The translations under genes were made by a program, and so were the position numbers. A DNA stretch of 64,000 nt from Streptomyces sp. NRRL F-5122 (GTDB taxonomy: Bacteria; Actinomycetota; Actinomycetes; Streptomycetales; Streptomycetaceae): contig NZ_LMWH01000048.1 in the NCBI RefSeq assembly GCF_001507435.1, forward strand, positions 186,001 to 250,000, given 5' to 3'. The number at the start of each line of letters is the position of its first letter. Position 1 is the first letter of the stretch. A model generated the notes under the pieces. The model searched no databases, was not told the origin of the DNA, and saw only the letters and a program-made list of their open reading frames with translations. Positions 18,543 through 27,481 of this stretch are shown here, in pieces.

Positions 18543-20141
18543 GTGACGGTCCTTTCCACGGCCGTGGACGTCGACGACCCCGACCACCGGGCCCATCGCG
18601 ACGCCATGCTCACCAAACTCGCCGAACTCGACGCCGAGCACGCCAAGGCGCTGGCGGGCGGCGGCGAGAAATACGTCGAGCGGCATCGCGGGCGCGGCAA
18701 ACTGCTCGCCCGCGAGCGCATCGAGCTGCTCCTCGACCCGGACACGCCGTTCCTGGAGCTGTCCCCGCTCGCCGCCTGGGGAAGCGACTACACGGTCGGA
18801 GCCTCGCTGGTCACCGGCATCGGTGTCGTCGAAGGCGTCGAGTGCCTGATCACCGCCAACGACCCGACCGTGCGCGGTGGCGCCAGCAACCCGTGGAGCC
18901 TGAAGAAGGCGCTGCGCGCCAACGACATCGCGCTCGCCAACCGGCTGCCGTGCATCAGCCTGGTCGAGTCGGGCGGCGCCGACCTGCCGTCCCAGAAGGA
19001 GATCTTCATCCCCGGTGGGGCCATCTTCCGCGACCTCACGCGGCTCTCCGCAGCCGGCATCCCCACGGTCGCGGTCGTCTTCGGCAACTCGACGGCCGGC
19101 GGCGCCTACATCCCGGGCATGTCCGACCACGTGATCATGGTCAAGGAGCGCGCCAAGGTCTTCCTGGGCGGTCCCCCGCTGGTGAAGATGGCCACCGGCG
19201 AGGAGAGCGACGACGAGTCCCTCGGCGGCGCCGAGATGCACGCACGGGTCTCGGGTCTCGCCGACTACTTCGCCGTCGACGAGCAGGACGCCCTGCGCCA
19301 GGCCCGCCGGGTCGTCGCCCGCCTCAACCACCGCAAGGCGTACCCCGATCCGGGTCCGGCGCTCCCGCCCGAGTACGACGCGGAGGAGCTCCTCGGCATC
19401 GTGCCCGGCGACCTGAAGGTGCCCTTCGACCCGCGCGAGGTGATCGCCCGGATCGTCGACGCCTCGGACTTCGACGAGTTCAAGCCCCTGTACGGCAGGA
19501 GCCTGTGCACCGGGTGGGCGAGCCTGCACGGCTATCCGATCGGGGTGCTGGCGAACGCCCAGGGGGTGCTCTTCAGCGAGGAGTCCCAGAAGGCGGCCCA
19601 GTTCATCCAGCTCGCCAACCAGAGGGCCATCCCGCTGCTGTTCCTGCACAACACCACCGGATACATGGTCGGCAAGGAGTACGAGCAGGGCGGGATCATC
19701 AAGCACGGCGCGATGATGATCAACGCGGTGTCCAACAGCAGGGTGCCGCATCTGTCCGTGCTCATGGGCGCCTCCTACGGGGCGGGGCACTACGGCATGT
19801 GCGGAAGGGCGTACGACCCGCGCTTCCTGTTCGCCTGGCCGAGCGCCAAGTCGGCGGTCATGGGGCCGCAGCAGCTCGCCGGTGTGCTCTCGATCGTCGC
19901 CCGGCAGTCCGCGGCGGCCAAGGGACGGCCGTACGACGAGGACGCCGACGCCGCGCTGCGCGCCATGGTGGAGCAGCAGATCGAGTCCGAGTCCCTGCCG
20001 ATGTTCCTGTCCGGGCGGCTGTACGACGACGGGGTCATCGATCCCCGCGACACCCGCACCGTCCTCGGCCTGTGCCTGTCCGCGATCCACACGGCGCCCT
20101 ACGAGGGCGCGCGTGGCGGATTCGGCGTCTTCCGGATGTGA
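18543..20141 (+). CDS. Acyl-CoA carboxylase, carboxyltransferase (beta) subunit
   Basis: This 532-residue protein has both crotonase-like carboxyltransferase halves: the N-terminal part with KLLARERIELLLDPDTPF and the oxyanion segment FGNSTAGGAYIPGMSD, the C-terminal part with FLHNTTGYMVGKEYEQGG and ASYGAGHYGMCGRAYDPRF. It resembles methylcrotonyl-CoA and geranyl-CoA carboxylase beta subunits (LiuB/AtuC, mycobacterial AccD2) more than propionyl-CoA ones. It carboxylates a branched unsaturated acyl-CoA with CO2 from the biotin subunit encoded 5 bases downstream. The GTG start has a GGAGG site. Confidence 0.92.
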   Translation: MTVLSTAVDVDDPDHRAHRDAMLTKLAELDAEHAKALAGGGEKYVERHRGRGKLLARERIELLLDPDTPFLELSPLAAWGSDYTVGASLVTGIGVVEGVECLITANDPTVRGGASNPWSLKKALRANDIALANRLPCISLVESGGADLPSQKEIFIPGGAIFRDLTRLSAAGIPTVAVVFGNSTAGGAYIPGMSDHVIMVKERAKVFLGGPPLVKMATGEESDDESLGGAEMHARVSGLADYFAVDEQDALRQARRVVARLNHRKAYPDPGPALPPEYDAEELLGIVPGDLKVPFDPREVIARIVDASDFDEFKPLYGRSLCTGWASLHGYPIGVLANAQGVLFSEESQKAAQFIQLANQRAIPLLFLHNTTGYMVGKEYEQGGIIKHGAMMINAVSNSRVPHLSVLMGASYGAGHYGMCGRAYDPRFLFAWPSAKSAVMGPQQLAGVLSIVARQSAAAKGRPYDEDADAALRAMVEQQIESESLPMFLSGRLYDDGVIDPRDTRTVLGLCLSAIHTAPYEGARGGFGVFRM

Positions 20142-20146
20142 GGCCC

Positions 20147-21988
20147 ATGATTACTTCCGTTCTGGTGGCGAACCGCGGTGAGATCGCCTGCCGCATCGCC
20201 CGAACCTGTCGTGAGCTGGGTGTCCGCACCGTCGCCGTGCACTCGGACGCCGATGCGGACGCGCTCCACACCCGGGTGGCCGACGCGACGGTCCGGCTTC
20301 CCGGTGCGGCACCCGCCGAGACGTATCTGCGTGGCGACCTGATCGTGAAGGCCGCCCTCGCGGCGGGCGCCGACGCCGTCCACCCCGGGTACGGATTCCT
20401 CTCCGAGAACGCCGACTTCGCGCGCGCGGTGCTCGACGCGGGCCTGGTGTGGATCGGTCCCCCGCCGGAGGCGATCGAGGCGATGGCCTCGAAGACCCGG
20501 GCGAAGAAGCTGATGGGCCTTGAGTCGCCGGCCACGGTCACCGCCGGCGACCTGCCCGTCCTGGTCAAGGCGGCGGCCGGCGGCGGTGGGCGCGGCATGC
20601 GGATCGTACGGGACCTGGACGACCTGGACGCCGCGCTGACGGCGGCGCGCGCCGAGGCGCTGGGCGCCTTCGGGGACGACGAGGTCTTCGTCGAGCCGTA
20701 TGTCGAGGGGGGACGCCATGTCGAGGTGCAGATCCTCGCCGACACGCATGGCACGGTATGGGCGCTCGGGACCCGCGACTGCTCCCTCCAGCGACGTCAC
20801 CAGAAGGTGATCGAGGAGGCCCCCGCGCCGGGTCTGGCGCAGGAACTCGCCGACCGCCTGGGCGCGATGGCCGTTCGGGCCGCCCGCGCGGTCGACTACG
20901 TGGGGGCCGGGACGGTGGAGTTCCTGGTCGCGGGCGACCGGGCACACTTCCTCGAGATGAATACCCGGCTCCAGGTGGAACACCCGGTCACCGAGGCGGT
21001 GTTCGGGATCGACCTCGTGGCGCTGCAGATCCGGGTGGCCGAGGGAGCGGCCCTGGACGCCGAACCGCCGCAGGCACAGGGACACGCGATCGAGGCCCGG
21101 CTCTACGCGGAGGATCCGGCACATCAGTGGGCCCCGCAGACCGGCACGCTGCACCGCCTCGCGGTCCCGGACGTGCGGCTGGACACCGGGTATGCGGACG
21201 GGGACACCATCGGCGTCCACTACGACCCGATGCTCGCCAAGGCCGTCGCGCACGCCCCCACGCGGGCCGAGGCGATCCGCAAGCTGGCGAGCGCCCTGGA
21301 GCGTGCGGAGGTCCACGGCCCGGTGACCAACAGGGACCTGCTCGTCCGCTCCCTGAGGCACGGGGAGTTCACCGAGGCCCGGATGGACACGGGCTTCTAC
21401 GAACGGCACCTGGCCGAACTGACCGAGCCCGCGCCCGACCCGTACACCGCCCTGGCCGCCGCGCTGGCGGACGCGCAGGGCCGTTCGCGGTTCGGCGGCT
21501 GGCGCAATCTGCCGTCGCAGCCGCAGTCCAGGCGGTACCTGGTGGCGGGCGAGGAGCACGAGGTCCACTACCGACACACACGGCAGGGCCTGGCGGCGGA
21601 CGGAGTGCGCGTGGTGCACGCCGACTCCGGTCTCGTCGTCCTCGAAGTGGACGGGGTGCACCGGAGGTTCCGGGTGTCCCGGTACGGCGATCAGGTGTAC
21701 GTCGGCGCGACCGCCCTCACCGCCCTGCCCCGCTTCCGCGCACCCACCACCGACCACGCCCCCGGGTCCCTGCTCGCGCCGATGCCGGGCACGGTCGTGC
21801 GGGTGGCCGAGGGCGTGACCGTCGGAGCCGCTGTCGAGGCCGGACAGCCGCTGCTCTGGCTGGAGGCGATGAAGATGGAGCACAGGATCACGGCGCCGGT
21901 CAGCGGCACGCTGAGCGCTCTCCAGGCCAGTCCGGGCCGGCAGGTCGAGGTCGGGACATTGCTGGCCGTGGTGGAGTCCGCCCCGTGA
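20147..21988 (+). CDS. Acyl-CoA carboxylase alpha subunit (biotin carboxylase plus BCCP)
   Basis: This 613-residue protein starts with SVLVANRGEIACRIARTC (biotin carboxylase N-domain), contains the ATP-grasp loop KAAAGGGGRGMRIV and the HFLEMNTRLQVEHPVTE catalytic segment, and ends with a biotinyl domain in which LEAMKMEH places the biotinylated Lys at residue 576. It matches LiuD/AtuF and AccA2. The linker between TRAKKLMG and the Gly-rich loop is shorter than in most homologues, but all motifs are present. It makes carboxybiotin from bicarbonate and ATP for the beta subunit. Confidence 0.92.
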   Translation: MITSVLVANRGEIACRIARTCRELGVRTVAVHSDADADALHTRVADATVRLPGAAPAETYLRGDLIVKAALAAGADAVHPGYGFLSENADFARAVLDAGLVWIGPPPEAIEAMASKTRAKKLMGLESPATVTAGDLPVLVKAAAGGGGRGMRIVRDLDDLDAALTAARAEALGAFGDDEVFVEPYVEGGRHVEVQILADTHGTVWALGTRDCSLQRRHQKVIEEAPAPGLAQELADRLGAMAVRAARAVDYVGAGTVEFLVAGDRAHFLEMNTRLQVEHPVTEAVFGIDLVALQIRVAEGAALDAEPPQAQGHAIEARLYAEDPAHQWAPQTGTLHRLAVPDVRLDTGYADGDTIGVHYDPMLAKAVAHAPTRAEAIRKLASALERAEVHGPVTNRDLLVRSLRHGEFTEARMDTGFYERHLAELTEPAPDPYTALAAALADAQGRSRFGGWRNLPSQPQSRRYLVAGEEHEVHYRHTRQGLAADGVRVVHADSGLVVLEVDGVHRRFRVSRYGDQVYVGATALTALPRFRAPTTDHAPGSLLAPMPGTVVRVAEGVTVGAAVEAGQPLLWLEAMKMEHRITAPVSGTLSALQASPGRQVEVGTLLAVVESAP

Positions 21989-22043
21989 GAAAACCGGGGA
22001 ACCGCGCGAGCAACCACGTCAACTCCGTACCCGGGAGACCGAT

Positions 22044-23204
22044 ATGAGCCCCGCCATCGAGACCGACGAACAGCGAGCCCTCCGCTCGGCCGTGGCCGCC
22101 CTCGGCAAGCGCTACGGCCGCGACTACCTCTCCACCGTCATCGCCGAGAACCGCCACCCCACCGAACTCTGGTCCGAGGCAGCCGAACTGGGCTATCTCG
22201 GCGTCAACCTGCCGGAGGCCTACGGAGGTGGCGGCGAGGGCATAGCCGAACTCGCCATCGTGCTCGAGGAACTGGGTGCCGCGGGCTGTCCCCTGCTCAT
22301 GCTCGTCGTCTCGCCGGCGATCTGCGGCACGGTCATCTCCCGGTTCGGCACGGAGGCGCAGAAGCGCCGTTGGCTGCCGGGCCTGGCGGACGGCACCCGC
22401 ACCATGGCCTTCGGCATCACCGAACCCGACGCCGGCTCCAACTCGCACCGCATCACCACCACCGCGCGCCGCGACGGCGCCGACTGGCTCCTCACCGGCC
22501 GCAAGGTGTTCATCTCCGGCGTCGACATCGCCGACGAGACCCTGATCGTCGGCCGCACCCAGGACGCCCGGACCGGACGGCTCAAGCCCTGCCTGTTCGT
22601 CGTCCCGCGGGACACGCCGGGCTTCGGGCGGCGGCGGATCGACATGGAACTCTCCGGTGCGGAGAAGCAGTTCGAGCTGACCCTGGACGACGTGCGGCTG
22701 CCCGCCGACGCGCTCGTCGGCGACGAGGACGCGGGACTGCTCCAGCTGTTCGCCGGGCTCAACCCCGAACGCGTGATGACCGCAGCCTTCGCGATCGGCA
22801 TGGGCCGCTACGCGCTCTCCCGTGCCGTCGAGTACGCCCGCGACCGCACTGTCTGGAAGCAGCCCATCGGCGCCCACCAGGCGATCGCCCATCCTCTCGC
22901 ACAGGCGCACATCGATCTGGAACTGGCCCGCCTGATGATGCAGAAGGCGGCCTTCCTGTACGACTCCGGGGACGACGTCGGCGCGGGCGAGGCCGCGAAC
23001 ATGGCCAAGTACGCCGCGGGGGAGGCCTGTGTGAAGGCCGTCGACCAGGCCGTGCACACGCTCGGCGGCAACGGGCTCACACGGGAGTTCGGACTGGCCT
23101 CGCTCATCACGGCGGCGCGCGTGTCTCGTATCGCACCGGTGAGCCGGGAGATGATTCTCAACTACGTCTCCCACCAGACCCTGGGGCTGCCGAAGTCCTA
23201 CTAG
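22044..23204 (+). CDS. Acyl-CoA dehydrogenase (isovaleryl/citronellyl-CoA type)
   Basis: This is a 386-residue FAD enzyme with a complete ACAD fold: AFGITEPDAGSN (FAD/substrate loop), WLLTGRKVFISG and the C-terminal HTLGGNGLTREFGL. The usual catalytic Glu near the end is replaced (RIAPVSREM), while LNPERVMTAAFAIGMG puts Glu242 where isovaleryl-CoA dehydrogenase has its base in helix G. That arrangement suits 3-methyl-branched substrates such as citronellyl- or isovaleryl-CoA, consistent with an AtuD-like role. The alignment was made by eye. It lies 55 bases after the biotin subunit gene in the same operon. Confidence 0.88.
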   Translation: MSPAIETDEQRALRSAVAALGKRYGRDYLSTVIAENRHPTELWSEAAELGYLGVNLPEAYGGGGEGIAELAIVLEELGAAGCPLLMLVVSPAICGTVISRFGTEAQKRRWLPGLADGTRTMAFGITEPDAGSNSHRITTTARRDGADWLLTGRKVFISGVDIADETLIVGRTQDARTGRLKPCLFVVPRDTPGFGRRRIDMELSGAEKQFELTLDDVRLPADALVGDEDAGLLQLFAGLNPERVMTAAFAIGMGRYALSRAVEYARDRTVWKQPIGAHQAIAHPLAQAHIDLELARLMMQKAAFLYDSGDDVGAGEAANMAKYAAGEACVKAVDQAVHTLGGNGLTREFGLASLITAARVSRIAPVSREMILNYVSHQTLGLPKSY

Positions 23205-23261
23205 CCCCGCAGCCGTACCGCAGCCGTACCGCAGTCGTACAGAGTCGTACGAGGAGGAACC

Positions 23262-24827
23262 GTGTTCCGAAGCCAGTATGCGGACGTCCCGGCCGTCGAG
23301 ATGCCCATCCACGACGCGGTGCTCGGCCGGGCCGCCGAGTTCGGTGAGCTGCCCGCCCTGATCGACGGGGTGGACGGCACCACGCTCACCTACGAGCAAC
23401 TCGACCGGTTCCACCGGCGGTTGGCCGCCGCACTCACCGAGGCAGGGGTGCGCAAGGGTGACGTCCTCGCCCTGCACAGCCCCAACACCATCGCCTTCCC
23501 GACCGCCTTCTACGCCGCCACGCGCGCGGGGGCCTCGGTAACGACCGTGCACCCGCTCGCCACGGTCGAGGAACTCGCCAAGCAGCTGCGCGACTCGGGC
23601 GCCCGCTGGATCGTGACCGTGACGCCCCTCCTGGACACGGCACGCACGGCCGCCGACAAGGCCGGCGGCGTACAGGAGATCTTCGTCTGCGACAGCGCGC
23701 CCGGACACCGCTCCCTGATCGACATGCTGGCGACGGCGGCGCCCGAACCCGAGGTCGACATGGACCCGGTGCAGGACGTCGCCGTCCTCCCGTACTCGTC
23801 CGGGACCACGGGCATGCCCAAGGGCGTGATGCTCACGCACCGTCAGATAGCCACCAACCTCGCCCAGATCCGCCCGCTGATCGGGACGGGGCCGGGCGAG
23901 CGCATCCTCGCCGTACTGCCCTTCTTCCACATCTACGGCATGACGGCCCTGATGAACGCACCCCTGCGGCAGGGGGCCACCGTCGTGGTGCTGCCGCGCT
24001 TCGACCTGGACTCCTTCCTGGCGTCCATCCAGAACCACCGCATCACCGGTCTGTACGTGGCGCCGCCGATCGTGCTGGCGCTCGCCAAGCACCCGACCGT
24101 CGCGCGGTACGACCTGTCGTCCCTGAAGTACATCATCAGCGCCGCCGCGCCCCTGGACGCGAGCCTGGCGGTGGCCTGCGCCGAGCGGCTCGGCCTGCCG
24201 CCCATCGGCCAGGGCTACGGCATGACGGAGCTGTCCCCGTGCACCCATGTCGTGCCCCTGGACGCCCGCGACGCGCCCCCCGGCACGGTCGGCAAGCTCG
24301 TCGCGGGCACCGAGATGCGCATCCTCTCCCTCGACGATCCCGACAAGGACCTCGGCGTCGGCGAGAGCGGCGAGATCGCCATCCGCGGTCCCCAGGTGAT
24401 GAAGGGCTACCTGGGACAGCCCGGAGCGACCGACGCGATGATCGACCCGGACGGCTGGCTGCACACCGGGGACATCGGCCATGTGGACGGTGACGGCTGG
24501 CTCTTCGTCGTGGACCGGGTCAAGGAACTCATCAAGTACAAGGGATTCCAGGTGGCGCCCGCCGAACTGGAGGCGCTCCTGCTGACCCACCCGAAGATCG
24601 GGGACGCCGCCGTCATCGGTGTCTACGACGACGACAACAACGAGGTCCCGCACGCCTTCGTCGTACGCCAGCCGGGCGCGGAGGAGCTCTCCGCGGGTGA
24701 GGTCATGATGTACGTCGCCGAACGTGTCGCCCCCTACAAGCGGGTCCGGCGGGTCACCTTCGTCGACGGAGTGCCACGGGCCGCGTCCGGGAAGATCCTC
24801 CGCCGGCAGCTCAGGGAGCGCTCGTGA
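23262..24827 (+). CDS. 4-coumarate-CoA-ligase-like acyl-CoA synthetase
   Basis: This 521-residue ANL-superfamily enzyme has the A3 P-loop YSSGTTGMPKGVMLTH near residues 182-197, A5 GYGMTELSPC, A7 GWLHTGDIGHVDGDGW, A8 VDRVKELIKYKGFQVAP and the A10 lysine in PRAASGKILRR. It activates a carboxylic acid to its acyl-CoA with ATP. In this operon it would prime the branched acid for the dehydrogenase and carboxylase that precede it. The start is GTG with an AGGAGG site. Its end overlaps the next gene by 4 bases. Confidence 0.9.
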   Translation: MFRSQYADVPAVEMPIHDAVLGRAAEFGELPALIDGVDGTTLTYEQLDRFHRRLAAALTEAGVRKGDVLALHSPNTIAFPTAFYAATRAGASVTTVHPLATVEELAKQLRDSGARWIVTVTPLLDTARTAADKAGGVQEIFVCDSAPGHRSLIDMLATAAPEPEVDMDPVQDVAVLPYSSGTTGMPKGVMLTHRQIATNLAQIRPLIGTGPGERILAVLPFFHIYGMTALMNAPLRQGATVVVLPRFDLDSFLASIQNHRITGLYVAPPIVLALAKHPTVARYDLSSLKYIISAAAPLDASLAVACAERLGLPPIGQGYGMTELSPCTHVVPLDARDAPPGTVGKLVAGTEMRILSLDDPDKDLGVGESGEIAIRGPQVMKGYLGQPGATDAMIDPDGWLHTGDIGHVDGDGWLFVVDRVKELIKYKGFQVAPAELEALLLTHPKIGDAAVIGVYDDDNNEVPHAFVVRQPGAEELSAGEVMMYVAERVAPYKRVRRVTFVDGVPRAASGKILRRQLRERS

Positions 24828-25561
24828 GCGAGCTCGTCCACACCGCGGACGACCGCGGTGTCACCACCGTCACCCTCGACTCGCCCGGCAACCGCAACGC
24901 CCTGTCGGGCGCGCTCGTCGGCGCACTGGCGGCGGCGCTGACCCGCTGCGGCAAGGACGACGACGTACGGGCCGTCCTCCTCACCCACACCGGGAACACC
25001 TTCTGCGCCGGCGCCGATCTGCGTGACCCGCCGCACCCGGACGCCCTGGTCGGGCTGTTGCGGCAGATCGTCGAACTGCGCAAACCCGTGGTCGCCCGGG
25101 TGAGGGGGCACGTACGTGCGGGCGGCCTCGGGCTGCTGGGCGCCTGCGACATCGCGGCCGCCTCGGCGGAGGCCACCTTCGCCTTCACCGAGGTGCGCAT
25201 CGGGGTCGCCCCGGCCGTCATCTCCCTGCCCCTGCTGCCGCGCACGGACCCCCGCGCCCTCGCCCGCTACTACCTCACCGGTGAACGCTTCGACGCCGCC
25301 GAGGCCGTGCGCACCGGGCTGCTCACCGCGGCGGGCGACGACGTCGACGCGGTGCTCGCGCCCGTGCTCGACGGGCTGCGCAGGGCCTCGCCCCAGGGGC
25401 TGGCCGAGACAAAACAACTGCTCACGGCTAGTGTGCGGGAGACCTTCGACCGGGACGCGGCCGAACTGACCGCGCTCTCGGCCCGGCTGTTCTCCTCGCC
25501 GCAGGCCCGCGAGGGGATGACGGCCTTCCTCGAGCGACGGGACCCCGCATGGGTGGTGTGA
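24824..25561 (+). CDS. Enoyl-CoA hydratase/isomerase family protein
   Basis: This 245-residue crotonase-fold protein shows SPGNRNALSGALVGAL, the oxyanion-hole segment NTFCAGADLRDPP and the second one RGHVRAGGLGLLGACDIA. It would hydrate an unsaturated CoA product of the pathway (AtuE- or LiuC-like). The usual catalytic Glu positions are not clearly conserved: ASAEATFAFTEVRIGVAPAV has one of them. The GTG start overlaps the ligase stop (GTGA) and the gene overlaps the TetR gene by 13 bases, so translation is tightly coupled. Confidence 0.88.
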   Translation: MSELVHTADDRGVTTVTLDSPGNRNALSGALVGALAAALTRCGKDDDVRAVLLTHTGNTFCAGADLRDPPHPDALVGLLRQIVELRKPVVARVRGHVRAGGLGLLGACDIAAASAEATFAFTEVRIGVAPAVISLPLLPRTDPRALARYYLTGERFDAAEAVRTGLLTAAGDDVDAVLAPVLDGLRRASPQGLAETKQLLTASVRETFDRDAAELTALSARLFSSPQAREGMTAFLERRDPAWVV

Positions 25562-26148
25562 ACGCGGTCGAACGCGTTCCCAAACAGGACCGCAGCCGGG
25601 CCACCCGGCAGCGGCTCCTGGAGGCCGCCGTGGCCTGTCTCGCCGAACACGGCTGGGCGGGCTCCACGGTCTCCGTCGTCGCCGAACGCGCCGGTGTCTC
25701 CCGGGGCGCGGCGCAGCACCACTTCCCCACCCGTGAGGACCTGTTCACGGCCGCCGTCGAGTACGTCGCCGAGGAGCGCTCCACGGCGCTACGGGCCCTG
25801 TTCCCGCAAGGGGCGGCCGACCGCCGTGCGGTGGTCGCCGCCCTGGTCGACCTGTACACCGGGCCGCTGTTCCGTGCGGCTCTGCATCTGTGGGTCGCCG
25901 CCTGCGACGAGAACCAGCTGCGGCCGCGCGTGACGGAGCTGGAGGCCCGGGTCGGCCGCGAGACCCACCGTATCGCCGTGGACCTGCTCGGCGCCGACGA
26001 ATCACGTCCCGGCGTCCGTGAAACCGTCCAGGGGCTGCTCGACATGGCCCGTGGCCTCGGGCTCGCCAACCTGCTCACCGACGACGGGGCCCGCCGGGAC
26101 CGGGTGGTGGCCCAGTGGGCCGTGCTCCTGGAGGAGGCGCTGGGCTGA
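25549..26148 (+). CDS. TetR-family repressor closing the atu-like operon
   Basis: This is a 199-residue TetR/AcrR protein. The N-terminal DNA-binding domain reads QRLLEAAVACLAEHGW, then STVSVVAERAGVSRGAAQHHFPTRED, a textbook TetR helix-turn-helix with the HHFPT ending. The C-terminal 140 residues form the ligand pocket (TetR C-terminal type common with acyl-CoA genes). It is the last gene of the operon and overlaps the previous gene, so it probably senses a pathway acyl-CoA and represses the operon through the palindrome at 15899-15912. Confidence 0.9.
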   Translation: MGGVNAVERVPKQDRSRATRQRLLEAAVACLAEHGWAGSTVSVVAERAGVSRGAAQHHFPTREDLFTAAVEYVAEERSTALRALFPQGAADRRAVVAALVDLYTGPLFRAALHLWVAACDENQLRPRVTELEARVGRETHRIAVDLLGADESRPGVRETVQGLLDMARGLGLANLLTDDGARRDRVVAQWAVLLEEALG

Positions 26149-26197
26149 GAGCTGCCCACCCTCCGCGGCCGTCGCGTCCGTTCCGCGCAACCCGCAG

Positions 26198-26288
26198 TAC
26201 CCTTGTCCTCATGCCTCCGGTGCTCGTCCGACGCCGCCACGTGGACTACGTGCGCGTCACGAGCATGGGCTGTCGGCCTTCCGCCTGA
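26198..26288 (+). CDS. Short leader peptide (25 aa) with its own -10 box
   Basis: An ATG at 26211 opens a 25-codon frame encoding MPPVLVRRRHVDYVRVTSM then GCRPSA and a TGA at 26286-26288. The RRHVD..RV.S core followed by a Cys matches the actinobacterial putative leader peptides that precede sulfur-metabolism genes. A -10 box TACCCT lies at 26198-26203, so the transcript should start at or next to the ATG (leaderless). The feature span includes that box. It ends 92 bases before the dioxygenase gene. A role in Cys-sensing attenuation is inferred from the class, not shown. Confidence 0.6.
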
Positions 26289-26379
26289 CCCAGCCCCTCT
26301 TCCTCCCCCGGTGGCACCCAGGGGTCCGTACCATCCTCCGCGGACGCTCCTGCCCCCGTAGACCCTGCGGACGCACCCC

Positions 26380-27396
26380 ATGACGAACCCGCCGTACGAC
26401 CAGCTCCCGATCATCGACCTCTCCGCCGCCGACCGCGGCCCCCGGGCACGGGCGCTGCTGCACGCCCAGCTGCACAGCGCCGCCCATGACGTGGGCTTCT
26501 TCCAGCTCGTCGGGCACGGTGTCACCCGGGCCGAGACCGATGCCCTGCTCGACGCCATGCACGCCTTCTTCGCGCTCCCGACGGCCGACCGCCTCGCCCT
26601 CGACAACGTGAACTCGCCGCACTTCCGCGGCTACACCCGCATCGGTGACGAACGCACCGGCGGCACCCGCGACTGGCGCGACCAGCTCGACATAGGCGCC
26701 GAACGACCCGTCCGCGCACCCGGCCCGGGCGAACCCGCCTACTGGTGGCTGCAGGGCCCCAACCAGTGGCCGGGCGCCCTCCCCGAACTGCGGACCGCCG
26801 CGCTCGCCTGGATCGACCGGCTCGGCGCGGTCGCCCGGCGGCTGCTGCACGAGCTTCTCACCGCGATCGGCGCGCCCGCCGGCTTCTACGACCCGGTCTT
26901 CGGCGACCGTGCGCATCCGCACCTCAAGCTCGTGCGCTACCCCGGGAGAGCCGGCGACGGCGCCGACCAGGGGGTCGGCGCCCACAAGGACTACGGATTC
27001 CTGACCCTGCTGCTCCAGGACCGGATCGGCGGACTCCAGGTGCAGCGCGCGGACGGACTCTTCCACGACGTTCCGCCACTGGAGGGAGCGTTCGTGGTCA
27101 ACCTCGGTGAGCTGCTGGAGGTGGCGACCGACGGCTATCTGGTCGCGACCAACCACCGGGTCGTCAGCCCGCCCGGCGCCACCGAGCGGTTCTCCGTGCC
27201 GTTCTTCTTCAACCCCCGTCTGGACGCCCGCGTGGAACCGCTGCCCTTCCCGCACGCCGCCTCCGCGCCCGGCGTCACCGACGACCCGGCCAACCCGCTG
27301 TTCGCGGAGTACGGCTTCAACGAGCTGAAGGGCAAGCTGCGGGCGCATCCGGCGGCAGCGGCCCGGCATCACGCGGAACTGCTGAGCCCCGCGTGA
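26380..27396 (+). CDS. Isopenicillin-N-synthase-like Fe(II)/2-oxoglutarate dioxygenase
   Basis: This 338-residue protein has the DIOX_N start PIIDLSAADRGPRARALL and the jelly-roll core with the iron ligands in VGAHKDYGFLTLL (His and Asp) and TNHRVVSPPG (His), followed by the co-substrate motif RFSVPFF (RxS). All ligands are present. It is of the generic actinobacterial IPNS family, not a true penicillin gene; no ACV synthetase is near. The substrate is unknown. It is preceded by a leader peptide and terminates against the citrate synthase gene. Confidence 0.88.
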   Translation: MTNPPYDQLPIIDLSAADRGPRARALLHAQLHSAAHDVGFFQLVGHGVTRAETDALLDAMHAFFALPTADRLALDNVNSPHFRGYTRIGDERTGGTRDWRDQLDIGAERPVRAPGPGEPAYWWLQGPNQWPGALPELRTAALAWIDRLGAVARRLLHELLTAIGAPAGFYDPVFGDRAHPHLKLVRYPGRAGDGADQGVGAHKDYGFLTLLLQDRIGGLQVQRADGLFHDVPPLEGAFVVNLGELLEVATDGYLVATNHRVVSPPGATERFSVPFFFNPRLDARVEPLPFPHAASAPGVTDDPANPLFAEYGFNELKGKLRAHPAAAARHHAELLSPA

Positions 27397-27403
27397 CGCC
27401 GGA

Positions 27404-27438
27404 CGGCTCCGCGCCCCCTTCCGCCGGACGCGGGGCCG
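27404..27438. terminator. Bidirectional hairpin terminator
   Basis: A 10-bp stem (27404-27413 with 27429-27438, one G-U pair) lies between the convergent dioxygenase and citrate synthase genes. Confidence 0.5.
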
Positions 27439-27481
27439 TGTCGCGTGCGGGGCGGTGAACGGGTGCCCCCGCGCGGTGCGG

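Noticed and set aside
15185..18745. Long minus-strand frame opposite TIGR03084 and atuA
   Set aside because: It is a shadow of the operon genes and has low-complexity composition without motifs.
25549..26148. The TetR protein as regulator of the four island dyads
   Set aside because: It closes a different operon 24 kb away, and no copy of the CTGACGG dyad occurs in that operon's promoter, where another palindrome is found.
26380..27396. True isopenicillin N synthase
   Set aside because: Only the general dioxygenase ligands are conserved; there is no ACV synthetase or other beta-lactam gene nearby.
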